Position numbers and translations under genes: made by a program. From contig NZ_CP012882.1 of the NCBI RefSeq assembly GCF_002224265.1, positions 1,550,001 to 1,614,000 on the forward strand: a stretch of DNA of 64,000 nt, read 5' to 3'. The stretch comes from Vibrio vulnificus NBRC 15645 = ATCC 27562 (GTDB lineage Bacteria; Pseudomonadota; Gammaproteobacteria; Enterobacterales; Vibrionaceae). Under the pieces are notes generated by a model that did not search any database, had not been told where the DNA came from, and saw only the letters and a program-made list of their open reading frames with translations. This document shows positions 28,174 through 38,007 of the stretch, piece by piece; position 1 is the stretch's first letter, and each line of letters begins with the position of its first letter.

Positions 28174-28488
28174 CTATACTCGTTGATATTGGATAACGTA
28201 CAACTGCTCTATCCCAGGGTAAATTTCTTGAATGACTTCTTTCAACGTTTCCAGCGTCATGTTTTCTTGTTCTGCATGAAACTGATTCAACGCCGAGAAT
28301 GCAATAGGTTCTACGCTTAAGATTTTCAGTTGGCAGAAAACACGCCCTTCCTCTAGTGTCGAGACTTCAACTGTGGTTCCTGGTTGATAGTCCTTTTCTG
28401 ACTCGTCGCGAATTGTGATGGTTTTCTTGCCTGCAAGAATGTCTGCTTCAAAACGTGAGAAAAAAGTCATTTTGGTTGGTGCTGTCAT
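28174..28488 (-). CDS. ASCH domain protein, YqfB-like N4-acetylcytidine amidohydrolase
   Basis: This 104-residue cytoplasmic protein has the ASCH fold. It begins MTAPTKMTFFSRFEADILAG, then KKTITIRDESEKDYQPGTTV, like E. coli YqfB (103 residues), which hydrolyses N4-acetylcytidine; the conserved Lys and Thr of the active site are in KKTIT. The ATG at 28488 is preceded by GAGGT. The open frame extends 19 codons upstream without a ribosome-binding site. The qrr promoter lies directly downstream. Confidence 0.85.
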   Translation of the reverse strand: MTAPTKMTFFSRFEADILAGKKTITIRDESEKDYQPGTTVEVSTLEEGRVFCQLKILSVEPIAFSALNQFHAEQENMTLETLKEVIQEIYPGIEQLYVIQYQRV

Positions 28489-28631
28489 CACTACCTCTTC
28501 TATTTGATCAGCCAAAAAGGGCATTAGAATGCATTCGTCATACACTTAAATCAGTGAACTGATGCAATGCGCATTTTCATAACGTTGTATATGTGTTTGA
28601 ATGAGTAACCTAAAACACGGAAAGAGCTGAT

Positions 28632-29273
28632 ATGAAACGGATAATTCTACTGCTAAGCCTTTGTTTATTTTTATTCCACCCTGCGACTTTGGCATCGCCA
28701 CAGCAAGGTTGGATTTTTGATTCCAGCGACAATGGTATCACCATCCATTATCGTGAGCACACAGATGGCTTGGTGGAGATTCGTGCTCAAATGTTTTTCC
28801 CCACCAGCTATGCCGCATTTTTGAAATTACTCGAAGACACTGACAACGTATCTAACTGGATTGATAATGTTGCTCACAGCCACGTTGTGCAACAGCTATC
28901 ACCGCGAGAAAACATCGTTTACACCCAATTTGCGGCACCTTGGCCTGCACAAAATCGCGATATGCTGACTTATTCAAAGTACAGCCTAGATGAAGCTGGA
29001 TTCACCTTGCAGATCAGCGATGCACCTGAGACGGCTTTCCCTCGGGATCCTGGCTACATTCGTATCACGCAAGTCAAAGCGAGCTGGGTACTGAATAAGC
29101 TCACCAACGACACCACTCACATTGAATACACCGCGTTCGCTAATCCTGGCGGTGCCCTACCCGATTGGTTAGTGAACAAGCTGGCCAAGGAAAGTGCGCG
29201 CGCCACATTTGAGGGCTTACGTGAGCAATTACCGCGTTTTCAACACCTTCGGCATCCACACATTTCCGAGTAG
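28632..29273 (+). CDS. START domain-containing protein, exported
   Basis: A signal peptide (MKRIILLLSLCLFLFHPATLASP) precedes a START-type lipid-binding fold: WIFDSSDNGITIHYREHTDG, then FLKLLEDTDNVSNWIDNVAHS, FAAPWPAQNRDML and FANPGGALPDWLVNKLAKES. Proteins of this type bind a hydrophobic ligand, but bacterial START ligands are mostly unknown. Length is 213 residues. Confidence 0.85.
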   Translation: MKRIILLLSLCLFLFHPATLASPQQGWIFDSSDNGITIHYREHTDGLVEIRAQMFFPTSYAAFLKLLEDTDNVSNWIDNVAHSHVVQQLSPRENIVYTQFAAPWPAQNRDMLTYSKYSLDEAGFTLQISDAPETAFPRDPGYIRITQVKASWVLNKLTNDTTHIEYTAFANPGGALPDWLVNKLAKESARATFEGLREQLPRFQHLRHPHISE

Positions 29274-29315
29274 CCTCGATCGATCATCATCTGCTATTCG
29301 TTATCCGTTATCAAA

Positions 29316-30215
29316 TCACGTTAAACGAACAGAGCGGCGTTTGACTCTGTTTGCCAATGTTTCTGCAATCGTCAACAGCAAACCAAACCAAATCAAGCCA
29401 AAGCTCACCATTTTCACTTGGTCGAAATACTCAGCAAAAATAAACACGGCAAGGAGAAACTGTAACGTTGGCTCAATATATTGCATCAGGCCAATGTTCG
29501 TCATATTGGTATAACGAATAGCAATGGAATAAAAAATAAGGGGCGCGATGGTGACCGGTCCGCTACCCAAATATAATAAGAGCGTTGAAAGATCGGAGGA
29601 AAGGGAAACCGCGTCGCCTTGCGCGTATTTCATCGCCATATAAATAGTGGCCACAGGAGCAAGTAGTAATGCTTCAAAAAATAATGTCGTGCTCCAATCG
29701 TAGGCTATTTTCTTTTTACAAAAACCGTAGAGGGTAAAAAATACCCCCATAGTTAATGCAACGTACGGAATTTCACCGTAATGGACAATTTGATACCCCA
29801 GCCCTAAAGCGGCAAAAAAGATCGCCAGTTTTTTTCCCGGAGAGAGCGTTTCTTTAAGCACCAACACGCCAAGTGCCACCATCATTAACGGGCTAATGAA
29901 AAAACCTAGACTGGCATCAATCACGCGATCATTGGTCAGCGCCCAAGTGAAGGTGGACCATGAGATGCACATCAGCAACGCGGCGATCAAGGTATAAAGT
30001 AGCGATCGCTTATCGTGCCAAACTCGACGAAATTCAGGCAACTTGCCTGTAATGAAGTACACGAGCACCAAGCCAACTGGAACAGAAGCAATGATGCGCA
30101 TAGCCAACAGCTCATCCATTTGAGCAGACGGCATCAAACGGTAATAGATTGGTGTCAGGCCCCAAATAAGAAAGGAGATGGCCGCCATGATATTGCCATA
30201 GCTGGTGGTTTTCAT
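29316..30215 (-). CDS. rarD: RarD family EamA transporter
   Basis: This is a ten-helix inner-membrane protein of the RarD branch (chloramphenicol-sensitive protein) of the drug/metabolite transporter superfamily. The N-terminus YGNIMAAISFLIWGLTPIYYRLM, then TWALTNDRVIDASLGFFISPLM and YIEPTLQFLLAVFIFAEYF, are typical. I start at 30215 (MKTTSYGN); the open frame runs 17 codons further. The substrate is unknown. Confidence 0.88.
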   Translation of the reverse strand: MKTTSYGNIMAAISFLIWGLTPIYYRLMPSAQMDELLAMRIIASVPVGLVLVYFITGKLPEFRRVWHDKRSLLYTLIAALLMCISWSTFTWALTNDRVIDASLGFFISPLMMVALGVLVLKETLSPGKKLAIFFAALGLGYQIVHYGEIPYVALTMGVFFTLYGFCKKKIAYDWSTTLFFEALLLAPVATIYMAMKYAQGDAVSLSSDLSTLLLYLGSGPVTIAPLIFYSIAIRYTNMTNIGLMQYIEPTLQFLLAVFIFAEYFDQVKMVSFGLIWFGLLLTIAETLANRVKRRSVRLT

Positions 30216-30483
30216 AAGTGCTCGATGACATAGTAAAGACGTGGCAATTCTAACTCTACACTCCATTTTTCGCTATGATATTTTGCAAATACATAGAATC
30301 ACAAAATATCTCCCTTACATAGATCACTTATATTAAACACTGCGTTTAATTGGTTTAATTAATATATCCACACCTATAAATAACGCTTCTAAATCATCTG
30401 TTTATTTCATCACTCTTTTTCGAGAAATTAATTCCAAATCCAATCAATTAATTCGCCTCTTCGTTATTCTCATCCTAAATTAT

Positions 30484-30556
30484 GCCTGACATCACACATA
30501 GGCAAAGCTTCCGGTCTGTCGGTATTTTTTACGAAACCCAAGATAGCGGGGCCGCC
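30484..30556 (+). promoter_or_regulatory. Probable cyclic di-GMP-I (GEMM) riboswitch before gbpA
   Basis: The leader contains GCAAAGC (30502-30508), CCGG (30511-30514), a stem pairing TCT...TCGGTA with TACGA...AGA, and then TAGCGGGG (30544-30551). These are the conserved 3'-half elements of the GEMM-I aptamer in order. A short TGCCT/AGGCA helix stands where the second helix should be, but the 5' GAAA tetraloop arm is not obvious. In V. cholerae the gbpA leader is a known c-di-GMP-I riboswitch (Vc1), which supports the call. The remaining 5' leader up to 30697 has two further hairpins. Confidence 0.55.
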
Positions 30557-30697
30557 GCTCTCACAAGAGAGTGTTCTCACCAAGCACGTCAGTGGGCTCT
30601 TTACGAGCCATTCATCGCCTTGGGAATAACATGCGTATGCTGTGGTTGAAGATTGGCAATATAGCCAAATAAAGTCAGCAATCAAAAAGAGTATGTT

Positions 30698-32155
30698 ATG
30701 AAAAAACAACCGCAAAAAACCTTACTGGCCATTGCTCTATCCGTCGTAAGCGGAACCGCAATGAGCCATGGTTATGTTTCTGCAGTGGAAAATGGTGTCG
30801 CTGAAGCTCGTGTGACACTGTGTAAGTTCGCTGCGTCAACTGGGGAAAAAAACACCAACTGTGGCGCGATTCAATATGAACCGCAAAGCGTTGAAGGGCC
30901 AGATGGCTTCCCTGCGTCTGGTCCGCGCGATGGTAAAATTGCCAGCGCCGAGAGCGCGTTAGCCAACGCACTTGATGAGCAAACCGCAGACCGCTGGGTA
31001 AAACGCCCGATTCAAGCTGGCGCGCAAAACTTTGAGTGGACCTTTACCGCCAATCACGTGACCAAAGATTGGAAATATTACATCACCAAACCAGATTGGA
31101 ATCCAAACCAACCACTTGCTCGCGCCTCATTCGATCTCACCCCTTTCTGCGTCGTGGACGGTGGCATGGTTCAACCGCCGAAACGCGTTAGCCACACATG
31201 TAATGTACCTGAACGAGAAGGCTACCAAGTGATTTTGGCGGTTTGGGATGTGGGTGACACCGCTGCCTCTTTCTACAATGTCATTGATGTCAAATTCGAT
31301 GGAGATGGCCCTGCTCTGCCAGATTGGCAACAAGGTGGCCAGATCATTCCAACCATGAACCTCAATGTTGGTGACACCGTCTTTACACGCGTATTTGATC
31401 TCGCGGGTGAGAATCCGGCCTACACGACAGAACTGGCGATCGACAGCGACGCGATGACAGTAGCAAACAATTGGTCACACGCTCTCGCGGTGAAAATTAA
31501 CCAAACCCAAAGCGAGATCGCAGCAGGTCAGCTCAACGAACAAAATCAATTCGTTCCGGTTTATGGTACTAACCCAATTTTCCTTAAGTCTGGCAGCAAC
31601 CTGCAGCGTGTCGAGATCGGCTATAAAATTGAAACCCCTGCACCTGAGTACGACGTCACCCTATCGGGTTTGGCCTCTGAGTATCAAATTGGCGATGCGC
31701 CTGTAACGCTCGATTTAGGCTTACAAGCAACTGGCGATATTACGACGGAACTGACCATCTATAACCACCACAAAGAGCCGCTTGCTTTTGAAACGGTTGC
31801 AATGACAGATGGTGAGAACAAAGCGGTCACCATGACATTAAGTAAATCCGAAGCAGGTCACCATATGCTGGTGACGAAAGTCCTAGACAAAGACGGCACA
31901 CTGCAAAAACAGCAAACGTCTGACTTCATGCTGACGGAAACGCAAACACCACCGCCAAGTAACGATTACGATTTTGTCTTCCCAGATGGCTTGAGCTCGT
32001 ACACGGCAAGCACCAAAGTGCTCGCTAATGACGGTGCCATTTACCAATGTAAGCCATTCCCATACTCAGGTTACTGTGTTCAATGGACACCAACCGCAAC
32101 GCAATACCAGCCGGGCACTGGCTCACACTGGCAAATGGCGTGGGACAAACTGTAA
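30698..32155 (+). CDS. gbpA: N-acetylglucosamine-binding protein A (chitin LPMO)
   Basis: GbpA is a secreted four-domain colonisation factor and copper-dependent chitin monooxygenase (AA10). A 23-residue signal peptide ends just before His24 (MSHGYV), which becomes the copper-binding N-terminal His; the second ligand is in [10 protein letters not shown]. Residues 24-200 form the LPMO, two bacterial-surface-binding domains follow (about 205-410), and a chitin-binding CBM5/12 ends the protein ([15 protein letters not shown]). Length (485) matches V. cholerae GbpA. Control is probably by the leader riboswitch. Confidence 0.96.
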   Translation: MKKQPQKTLLAIALSVVSGTAMSHGYVSAVENGVAEARVTLCKFAASTGEKNTNCGAIQYEPQSVEGPDGFPASGPRDGKIASAESALANALDEQTADRWVKRPIQAGAQNFEWTFTANHVTKDWKYYITKPDWNPNQPLARASFDLTPFCVVDGGMVQPPKRVSHTCNVPEREGYQVILAVWDVGDTAASFYNVIDVKFDGDGPALPDWQQGGQIIPTMNLNVGDTVFTRVFDLAGENPAYTTELAIDSDAMTVANNWSHALAVKINQTQSEIAAGQLNEQNQFVPVYGTNPIFLKSGSNLQRVEIGYKIETPAPEYDVTLSGLASEYQIGDAPVTLDLGLQATGDITTELTIYNHHKEPLAFETVAMTDGENKAVTMTLSKSEAGHHMLVTKVLDKDGTLQKQQTSDFMLTETQTPPPSNDYDFVFPDGLSSYTASTKVLANDGAIYQCKPFPYSGYCVQWTPTATQYQPGTGSHWQMAWDKL

Positions 32156-32195
32156 ACCTTTCCCCTATATGTGATTTATCACATGCATAACGACC

Positions 32196-32227
32196 AAAGC
32201 GATGCCAATTGGCATCGCTTTTTTTTT
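32196..32227 (+). terminator. Rho-independent terminator after gbpA
   Basis: The 11-bp stem AAAGCGATGCC with a 4-base AATT loop is followed by T8. Confidence 0.92.
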
Positions 32228-32255
32228 ATCTCGCGTTAACCTGTTCTTTTCCGCC

Positions 32256-33935
32256 CTAAGTGGCATTCAAATTGGCCACAAACAGCTCAATGCTTCGCCG
32301 CTGTGTGTTGGGGTTAAGGAACACCGCTTTTTCGCCGGGTAAAAAAAGGCAATGCCCTGCTTCGTTGTAATCGGTTCTGGCAATCGAATCGACCCAATTG
32401 GTTTTCAAATAACGACCTTTTCTCGCTAAGAAGTTATTGCGATGGTAGGTCGCGCTGCTAACGATACTTTCCATATACGCCTTTTGCCTGATAAGCCGTC
32501 GTTCTCGGTAAAACAGTGCTTGCGCACTCTCTTCCATCTCTGGCGGATAGAGACGAAAAGTGACACAAGGGCCTTGATTACTGCCAGAGACCACTTTGCA
32601 ATTGCGTAATTTAGAGAGCAAACAGCGCAGATAATTGGCATTCTGCAAGCCGTGTGCGATCAGCATTTGATACCCTTCAATGCCAATGCTCTCTAACGCA
32701 GAATAAGCGGAAAATACCCCCACCGCACTGCGAGAACATTCGATGGTGGATTGAAGATGCGTTTGATTACGTTGTTGCGCTTCGAAATAGGAGAAATACT
32801 CTGCATCGTGTTTTAACGCCTGCATATCTTGACGATCTTTCACCAAAATCAAACTGGAGGTGTAAGGTACATAGCCCCACTTCTGAAAATCAATGGTGAT
32901 GGAATCGGCGTAGCGCAAGCCCTTGACTAAGGCATTGGTGACCTCTAATCCTTCTAAGGTTGCGGTATTTATCGCCAATTCATTCCGCTCAAAAGCATAT
33001 TCTTTAAAAAAGAGCAGTGTCCAACCGACGGCAGCGTCAACATGAATGTGTGGCCGGTAGTTCAAACCATACTGGCGACATAAGCGCTCTCGCAACAAGT
33101 AAACGGCAGCCACGTCGTCTATCGCAAAAGTATCGGTGGTGCCAAAGGTCAACAAAATCGTCGGGACGGTGATTTCATGGCGAATGCAATACTCAAATTG
33201 CTTTGCCAGATCATTGAGGTCAATTTGGTTGTTTTCATTGACCTTGGTGCGAAGCAGTTGTTTGCTCATATCCACACCAAGTAGTGAAAGATTGGTGACG
33301 TTGGAGTAGTGCCCCGCTTGGGAATTGATAAACGCCAGTTTCTTATCCCCAATACCCGTTGTGGCTGAATCAGGGAAACACTTGCGTAACCCAAGTAAAT
33401 AACCGTAGAGGTTGCAAAACGTCCCGCCTTGCGTGAAAAGCCCCGTGGCTTTTTGGTCATCGTATCCTACTAGGTTTGCGATTTGCCGTACCACAACACT
33501 TTCTAATTCGGTGGCTCGCCCAGCGTACTCGCTGTAAACCAAATTGGGATTTGCGATGGTGGCCAACAGCGCACCATGAATGGCAGGATCACTCGGTGTT
33601 GAAATGACGTTTTCCACTGCGCTTGGATCATCCCAGTTTTTACTGTGTCCAGCCGCAAAAAGTGCTAACGGCTCGAACGGCTTAATCACTTGGCTGGAAG
33701 CGTGTGGAATGTAACTGTCTGCAGCCAGCCTTTTGGACAAAATGGGATTGGTTGGCATGGTGAGATTACGTTTATGCCCAACCAACTCAGCCACTTGCTT
33801 AATTTTGTAGATCGGCCACAAATTGGGATCGCGGGAAAAGAACTGTTTGACCAGTTTTTGGTGACAATAGGCAAAATGCTGCGATATCTGGTTATTTTGT
33901 TTCTCTAGCCAAGCATGAACCATTAATTTCGTCAT
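32256..33935 (-). CDS. Group II PLP-dependent decarboxylase-like protein
   Basis: This 559-residue protein has the fold of glutamate/aromatic amino acid decarboxylases. It shows GLFTQGGTFCNLYGYLLGLR (PLP-phosphate site), IHVDAAVGW (Asp and Ala of the cofactor pocket), and ITIDFQKWGYVPYTSSLIL, where Lys of QKW should hold PLP. The usual family motif there is HKW, so His is replaced by Gln. The substrate is not evident. AGGAG precedes the ATG. It stands alone between gbpA and a chemoreceptor gene. Confidence 0.8.
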   Translation of the reverse strand: MTKLMVHAWLEKQNNQISQHFAYCHQKLVKQFFSRDPNLWPIYKIKQVAELVGHKRNLTMPTNPILSKRLAADSYIPHASSQVIKPFEPLALFAAGHSKNWDDPSAVENVISTPSDPAIHGALLATIANPNLVYSEYAGRATELESVVVRQIANLVGYDDQKATGLFTQGGTFCNLYGYLLGLRKCFPDSATTGIGDKKLAFINSQAGHYSNVTNLSLLGVDMSKQLLRTKVNENNQIDLNDLAKQFEYCIRHEITVPTILLTFGTTDTFAIDDVAAVYLLRERLCRQYGLNYRPHIHVDAAVGWTLLFFKEYAFERNELAINTATLEGLEVTNALVKGLRYADSITIDFQKWGYVPYTSSLILVKDRQDMQALKHDAEYFSYFEAQQRNQTHLQSTIECSRSAVGVFSAYSALESIGIEGYQMLIAHGLQNANYLRCLLSKLRNCKVVSGSNQGPCVTFRLYPPEMEESAQALFYRERRLIRQKAYMESIVSSATYHRNNFLARKGRYLKTNWVDSIARTDYNEAGHCLFLPGEKAVFLNPNTQRRSIELFVANLNAT

Positions 33936-33997
33936 AAACTCGCTCCTAACAAAGAAACGATAGCGGGCCTATAGTGCCCGCTACAAAGTAACAACCG

Positions 33998-35905
33998 TTA
34001 TTGCAGTTTGAAATTGGACACGAGTTTATCGAGTTCGTGGTTGGAATCGGCCAGAGACTCCGTCGCAGCAACCGTTTGACGGCCACTTGCCACCAGATTG
34101 GTGACAATATCTCGAATGGCCAGCATATTGCGACTTAGCTCAGCCGCCACGGTGCTTTGCTCTTCCGTCGCTGCGGCAATTTGCGTACTGACATCATCAA
34201 TATCTCGTACAGAACCGCTCATTAAGTTGAGACTGTTGGAGACTTCCGACGTCTTGCTGGCGGTTGATTGGCATTGCTGTTTAGTGCGTTCCATTGATGC
34301 AACCACGCTAGAGGTACCATCGAGCAGTTTTGACAACATTTCTGAAATTTCTGTCGTACTGTTCTGCGTTCTCGCAGCCAAAGCACGTACCTCATCGGCG
34401 ACAACGGCAAATCCGCGGCCCTGTTCACCAGCGCGTGCCGCTTCAATCGCGGCGTTCAATGCCAGCAAATTGGTTTGCTCAGAAATCTCACCAATCACGT
34501 TCAACACTTCACTGATTTTGTTGGCGTCTTGGTTCATGCTGACAATGCGATTGGACATCTCCTCCACATCGTTCACCAAGGCACTGACGGTAGTCACCGC
34601 GTTGTTGACAATCTCTAGAGATTGCTTGGCTTCTTTACTCGCACCTTCGGTAATTCTATTCGACTGAGTGACGTTTTCCGCCACTGAGCGCGCACTTTCA
34701 CTCATCTCGGTAATTGCCGTTACCACCTGATCGGTTTCTGCTGAGTGGGTGATCAACACTTTTTCGTTTTCCACCGCCGTTTGATTGAGCTGCACAATGT
34801 TAGAGGAAATATTTTGGCTTGCTTCAGACACTTGCAACATCATGCCCTGTAAGCTCTGCACAAAGCGGTTGAACCCTTCACTGATCTGCGCAAGGTCATC
34901 TCCCCCTTCAACCGTCAGTCTCGCGGTTAAATCGCCAGAACCTTTTGATAATCCTAGTACGGTTTTTTTCAATTTGAGCAATGGTTTATAAGCATGCTCC
35001 AGTGTTAACACCATCACCACCGCACTGACCAGAAGTAAGATCACCCCTGTCACGATCGCTTCATTTTGCGCTTCTCGTACCCCCGCCAACGCGGTGTCCT
35101 GATCGACAAACACCATCAAGGTCCAGTATTGATCTTGGGTTAAATTGACACGCTGGAAATAGCCATCAAACTCAATACCAAGATAAGGAAACTGCAAATG
35201 GCCTTGCTGCTGATTAAAAAAAGCACGTTCCATATCACCAAAAACGGGGCTCACTTGTGAAGGAGTCTTCCCAATATCATTGGGATCGTCACTGGCAAAA
35301 AACACCGCATTTTTATCGGTTAACGTTGCCGCTCCACCAGCAAAGCGCATATCACTCACCATTTTAATGATGTCCGACAACAAGATATCGCCGAGTAAAA
35401 CCCCTTGGAACTGACCTTGGTAATAAACCGGCATCGTTGCACTGACCACTTTCTCACCGGTAATTTTATCAACATAAATATCGGTGAGTTTGGCACTGTT
35501 GCCGCTTTTGGCATTTTGATACCACTCTCTTTGGTTGAAGTTTTGCTCCGAGGTACTAATACCGGACTTGTGGAGAGACATGTACGATCGGCCATCTTCA
35601 TAGGCCATGATGATGTTCGAAATACCAGCACTCTCAGCCAGAAGGCGCACAAGATTAACATTCTGCTCGTCGCTGAGCTGAGCATTAAAATGACGCGCCC
35701 CTAACTCAACCGCTTTAAGCTGTGTCGTCACCGCGTGTTGCAGTTCATCAACGTGATAATTGAGTTTATTCTGAGTTTCAGAAATCAAAGATGAGACCAT
35801 CTTTTCTTTTAAAGAAATGATATTTAGCGTACCCAAGATGCCTAAAGATAAGGCAACCAACAACGCCACGCTGGAATAAATGCGCGATTTAAAGCCTAGA
35901 TTCAT
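33998..35905 (-). CDS. Methyl-accepting chemotaxis protein with Cache sensor
   Basis: This chemoreceptor has a signal-anchor helix (about 12-30), a periplasmic double-Cache domain (about 40-290; [15 protein letters not shown] and [19 protein letters not shown] are typical), a second membrane helix near 295-315, a HAMP linker, and a cytoplasmic signalling domain with the tip [20 protein letters not shown]. dCache receptors often bind amino acids or small acids, but the ligand is not predictable here. A strong GGGGGAG site precedes the ATG. Confidence 0.93.
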   Translation of the reverse strand: MNLGFKSRIYSSVALLVALSLGILGTLNIISLKEKMVSSLISETQNKLNYHVDELQHAVTTQLKAVELGARHFNAQLSDEQNVNLVRLLAESAGISNIIMAYEDGRSYMSLHKSGISTSEQNFNQREWYQNAKSGNSAKLTDIYVDKITGEKVVSATMPVYYQGQFQGVLLGDILLSDIIKMVSDMRFAGGAATLTDKNAVFFASDDPNDIGKTPSQVSPVFGDMERAFFNQQQGHLQFPYLGIEFDGYFQRVNLTQDQYWTLMVFVDQDTALAGVREAQNEAIVTGVILLLVSAVVMVLTLEHAYKPLLKLKKTVLGLSKGSGDLTARLTVEGGDDLAQISEGFNRFVQSLQGMMLQVSEASQNISSNIVQLNQTAVENEKVLITHSAETDQVVTAITEMSESARSVAENVTQSNRITEGASKEAKQSLEIVNNAVTTVSALVNDVEEMSNRIVSMNQDANKISEVLNVIGEISEQTNLLALNAAIEAARAGEQGRGFAVVADEVRALAARTQNSTTEISEMLSKLLDGTSSVVASMERTKQQCQSTASKTSEVSNSLNLMSGSVRDIDDVSTQIAAATEEQSTVAAELSRNMLAIRDIVTNLVASGRQTVAATESLADSNHELDKLVSNFKLQ

Positions 35906-36101
35906 AGCTCCCCCTATCTACCCGATAGCCAAGATCTGTTTATTTTGGGAGCACTTGGTTTTCTAATTTATATTCGACAAATGCCGATTTGGAACCAAAA
36001 GCACACCCAGCCAACTCTATAAACATAGCTAGGGTATTGGAAAATATAAAACTAATTTTATATGAAACTATTTGTTTATTTTATGAAATAAACCTAAGTC
36101 A

Positions 36102-36815
36102 TTAAAAACTTTGCCAAACCGCGCCAATGCCACTTAAACCACAAAGGGTTAAAGCACCGATACGGATCTGCTCTTTTGGTAAGCTTGCTGTCGTTAATAG
36201 GGCCAACTTGTAACCCAGCCAAGCTGCCGGAATTAAAGGTAACGTGATTTTTAGGTGATACAGGGTGAAGAAACCAGCTGGGATCTGGATGAGAAGTGAT
36301 ATCAGCGAGCTAAAAACAAAAAACGCTGAAAGATTACCGCGTAACTGATTCGCTTCTTGGTGCTGAAGCAACAATGCCATTGGCGGCCCACCGATACCTG
36401 AACTTGTACCAAATAGGCCAGAAAAGAAACCCGCTATCGTCATACGCATGGGAGTGGGTTCGATGCGAAATGGCAGCAAACTTACCGCCACAGCAAACAA
36501 TACCAGTATGCCGATCCACAAGGCCAATACATTGGTGCTGACCAATACCAATAAAGCCCCGCCTGCAATCGAGCCTGGCACTCGACCGATCAACGCCATT
36601 TTTAGGCCGCCAATCTCAACACTGCTTTTGTGCTTGAACGCATTGAGAATGGAGATAAACAGTGCCACTAGACAGATAGGCGCTGGTACATATTCTGGAG
36701 CAACCATAATCAACAAGGGTGCCGAAACAATGGCTAAACCAAAGCCAATTGCTGTTTGCACAAACGAGCCAAGAAAAATCAAAAAAACCGCTAACAATAC
36801 AGATGTTTCTGGCAT
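36102..36815 (-). CDS. TSUP family permease (TauE/SafE)
   Basis: This eight-helix inner-membrane protein belongs to the sulfite exporter TauE/SafE family. The N-terminal repeat has FLGSFVQTAIGFGLAIVSAPLL and the second repeat FFSGLFGTSSGIGGPPMALLL, the two family signatures. I start at the ATG at 36815 with GAGGAAGAG upstream; a GTG 7 codons earlier is possible. Members export or import sulfur-containing anions or organic acids. Confidence 0.88.
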   Translation of the reverse strand: MPETSVLLAVFLIFLGSFVQTAIGFGLAIVSAPLLIMVAPEYVPAPICLVALFISILNAFKHKSSVEIGGLKMALIGRVPGSIAGGALLVLVSTNVLALWIGILVLFAVAVSLLPFRIEPTPMRMTIAGFFSGLFGTSSGIGGPPMALLLQHQEANQLRGNLSAFFVFSSLISLLIQIPAGFFTLYHLKITLPLIPAAWLGYKLALLTTASLPKEQIRIGALTLCGLSGIGAVWQSF

Positions 36816-36910
36816 CTTGGTCTCTTCCTCTACCACTCAATACAACGGAAAAATAGTTCGCTCGCACTAATGTACCTGTATCGTGTTCGGTTCTCAATCA
36901 CTGATAACCG

Positions 36911-37648
36911 TTAAACGAGTGCGCTCTGTTTTACCCCAACAAAAACCTCGCCCGTACGCAGTTCATAAAGGCTAAATGCACCCTGATAATCGTCGTTGGA
37001 GGCCGTATCAATAAAGAGACTGTTGGCCACTATTTTCACCCCGTCACTGCGAGTGTGCCCGTGTAGTGTTAAATCAACATTGGCAATCGCTTGTGGCTCT
37101 TCTTCCACAATACGCGTTCTTCCCCAAATCCAGCGAGGGTTGTCCCACATATCTCCTTGCCAATCGATCATTTCGTTCCAATCTAGCGAGTGGGGCTGAG
37201 CATGTGAAATGCCAAAGCGGCGGCCATCTTCCAAATCCACCGTAATCACGCTCGGCAATTGGGCTACCGCATCCCGCAGCCTCTGTTTTTCAGCACCGGT
37301 TAGATTTTGCGACCATTCACAGCCATTTCGATGCCATATTTTAATGAAGTACGCTTCCTTCTCTGAACGCTCCAGTTTGTTTTGTGCATCCAACGCGTTG
37401 ACCATCATCCATTCATGGTTTCCCATCACCGCTTCAAACCAATCATGCGTTTGATAGTAATCCAAAACGCCAACCGAGTCGGGGCCGCGATCAATCAGAT
37501 CACCGACGGAGATCAGCAGATCGCGTTCACCGTGAAAATCCACGCGTTTGAGTGTGTCCTGTAACAAGGCCAATTTGCCGTGGATATCACCAATCACAAA
37601 AATCCGTTGATATCGGCTTCCATCGATAAACCGATGCTTAAATTCCAT
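36911..37648 (-). CDS. PPP family metallophosphatase (PrpA/lambda phosphatase type)
   Basis: This serine/threonine-type protein phosphatase has the metal-binding signatures FVIGDIHGKL (about residues 18-27), SVGDLIDRGPDSVGV (about 47-61) and VMGNHEWMM (about 76-84), plus LHGHTRSDG near 190. The 245-residue length is close to E. coli PrpA/PrpB. The ATG at 37648 has AAGGA 8 bases upstream; the open frame has 7 more codons. Confidence 0.88.
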   Translation of the reverse strand: MEFKHRFIDGSRYQRIFVIGDIHGKLALLQDTLKRVDFHGERDLLISVGDLIDRGPDSVGVLDYYQTHDWFEAVMGNHEWMMVNALDAQNKLERSEKEAYFIKIWHRNGCEWSQNLTGAEKQRLRDAVAQLPSVITVDLEDGRRFGISHAQPHSLDWNEMIDWQGDMWDNPRWIWGRTRIVEEEPQAIANVDLTLHGHTRSDGVKIVANSLFIDTASNDDYQGAFSLYELRTGEVFVGVKQSALV

Positions 37649-38007
37649 CCTCAAATCCTTTTGATGCATTCATCCGCTAGCGTAAAAATGGCAGTGTAAC
37701 GGAATCTCCATCGTCACACCTTAAGCAAGAAGAGGCATAACAAACAGGCCGCTTTCCATCAAAAATGATGTATTTTTCACCACTTCGAACACAACACCTA
37801 CATCCAGAAAATAACAAAAATTCAGAATAATAAACCACAGATAAAAACCAAATTAGCTCACATAACCAATTTGATGAAAAAGTGACGGCGAGATAATTTA
37901 CATAATGTGACAAATCGCAGCACATATCGCTACAACATCGATGTGATATATATCTCTAAAGTCGATAACATTTGCAAAATTATAATTCTTATACATGCGA
38001 GTATTAA
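37649..38007. other. Intergenic region before the amino acid symporter gene
   Basis: No gene found. The region is AT-rich, with a weak CRP-like half site TGTGATATATATCTCT at 37942-37957, about 55 bases upstream of the symporter start. Confidence 0.4.

Noticed and set aside
32170..32184. TGTGATTTATCACA palindrome resembling a CRP site
   Set aside because: The spacer is 4 bases, not 6, and it lies between the gbpA stop and its terminator where no promoter is expected.
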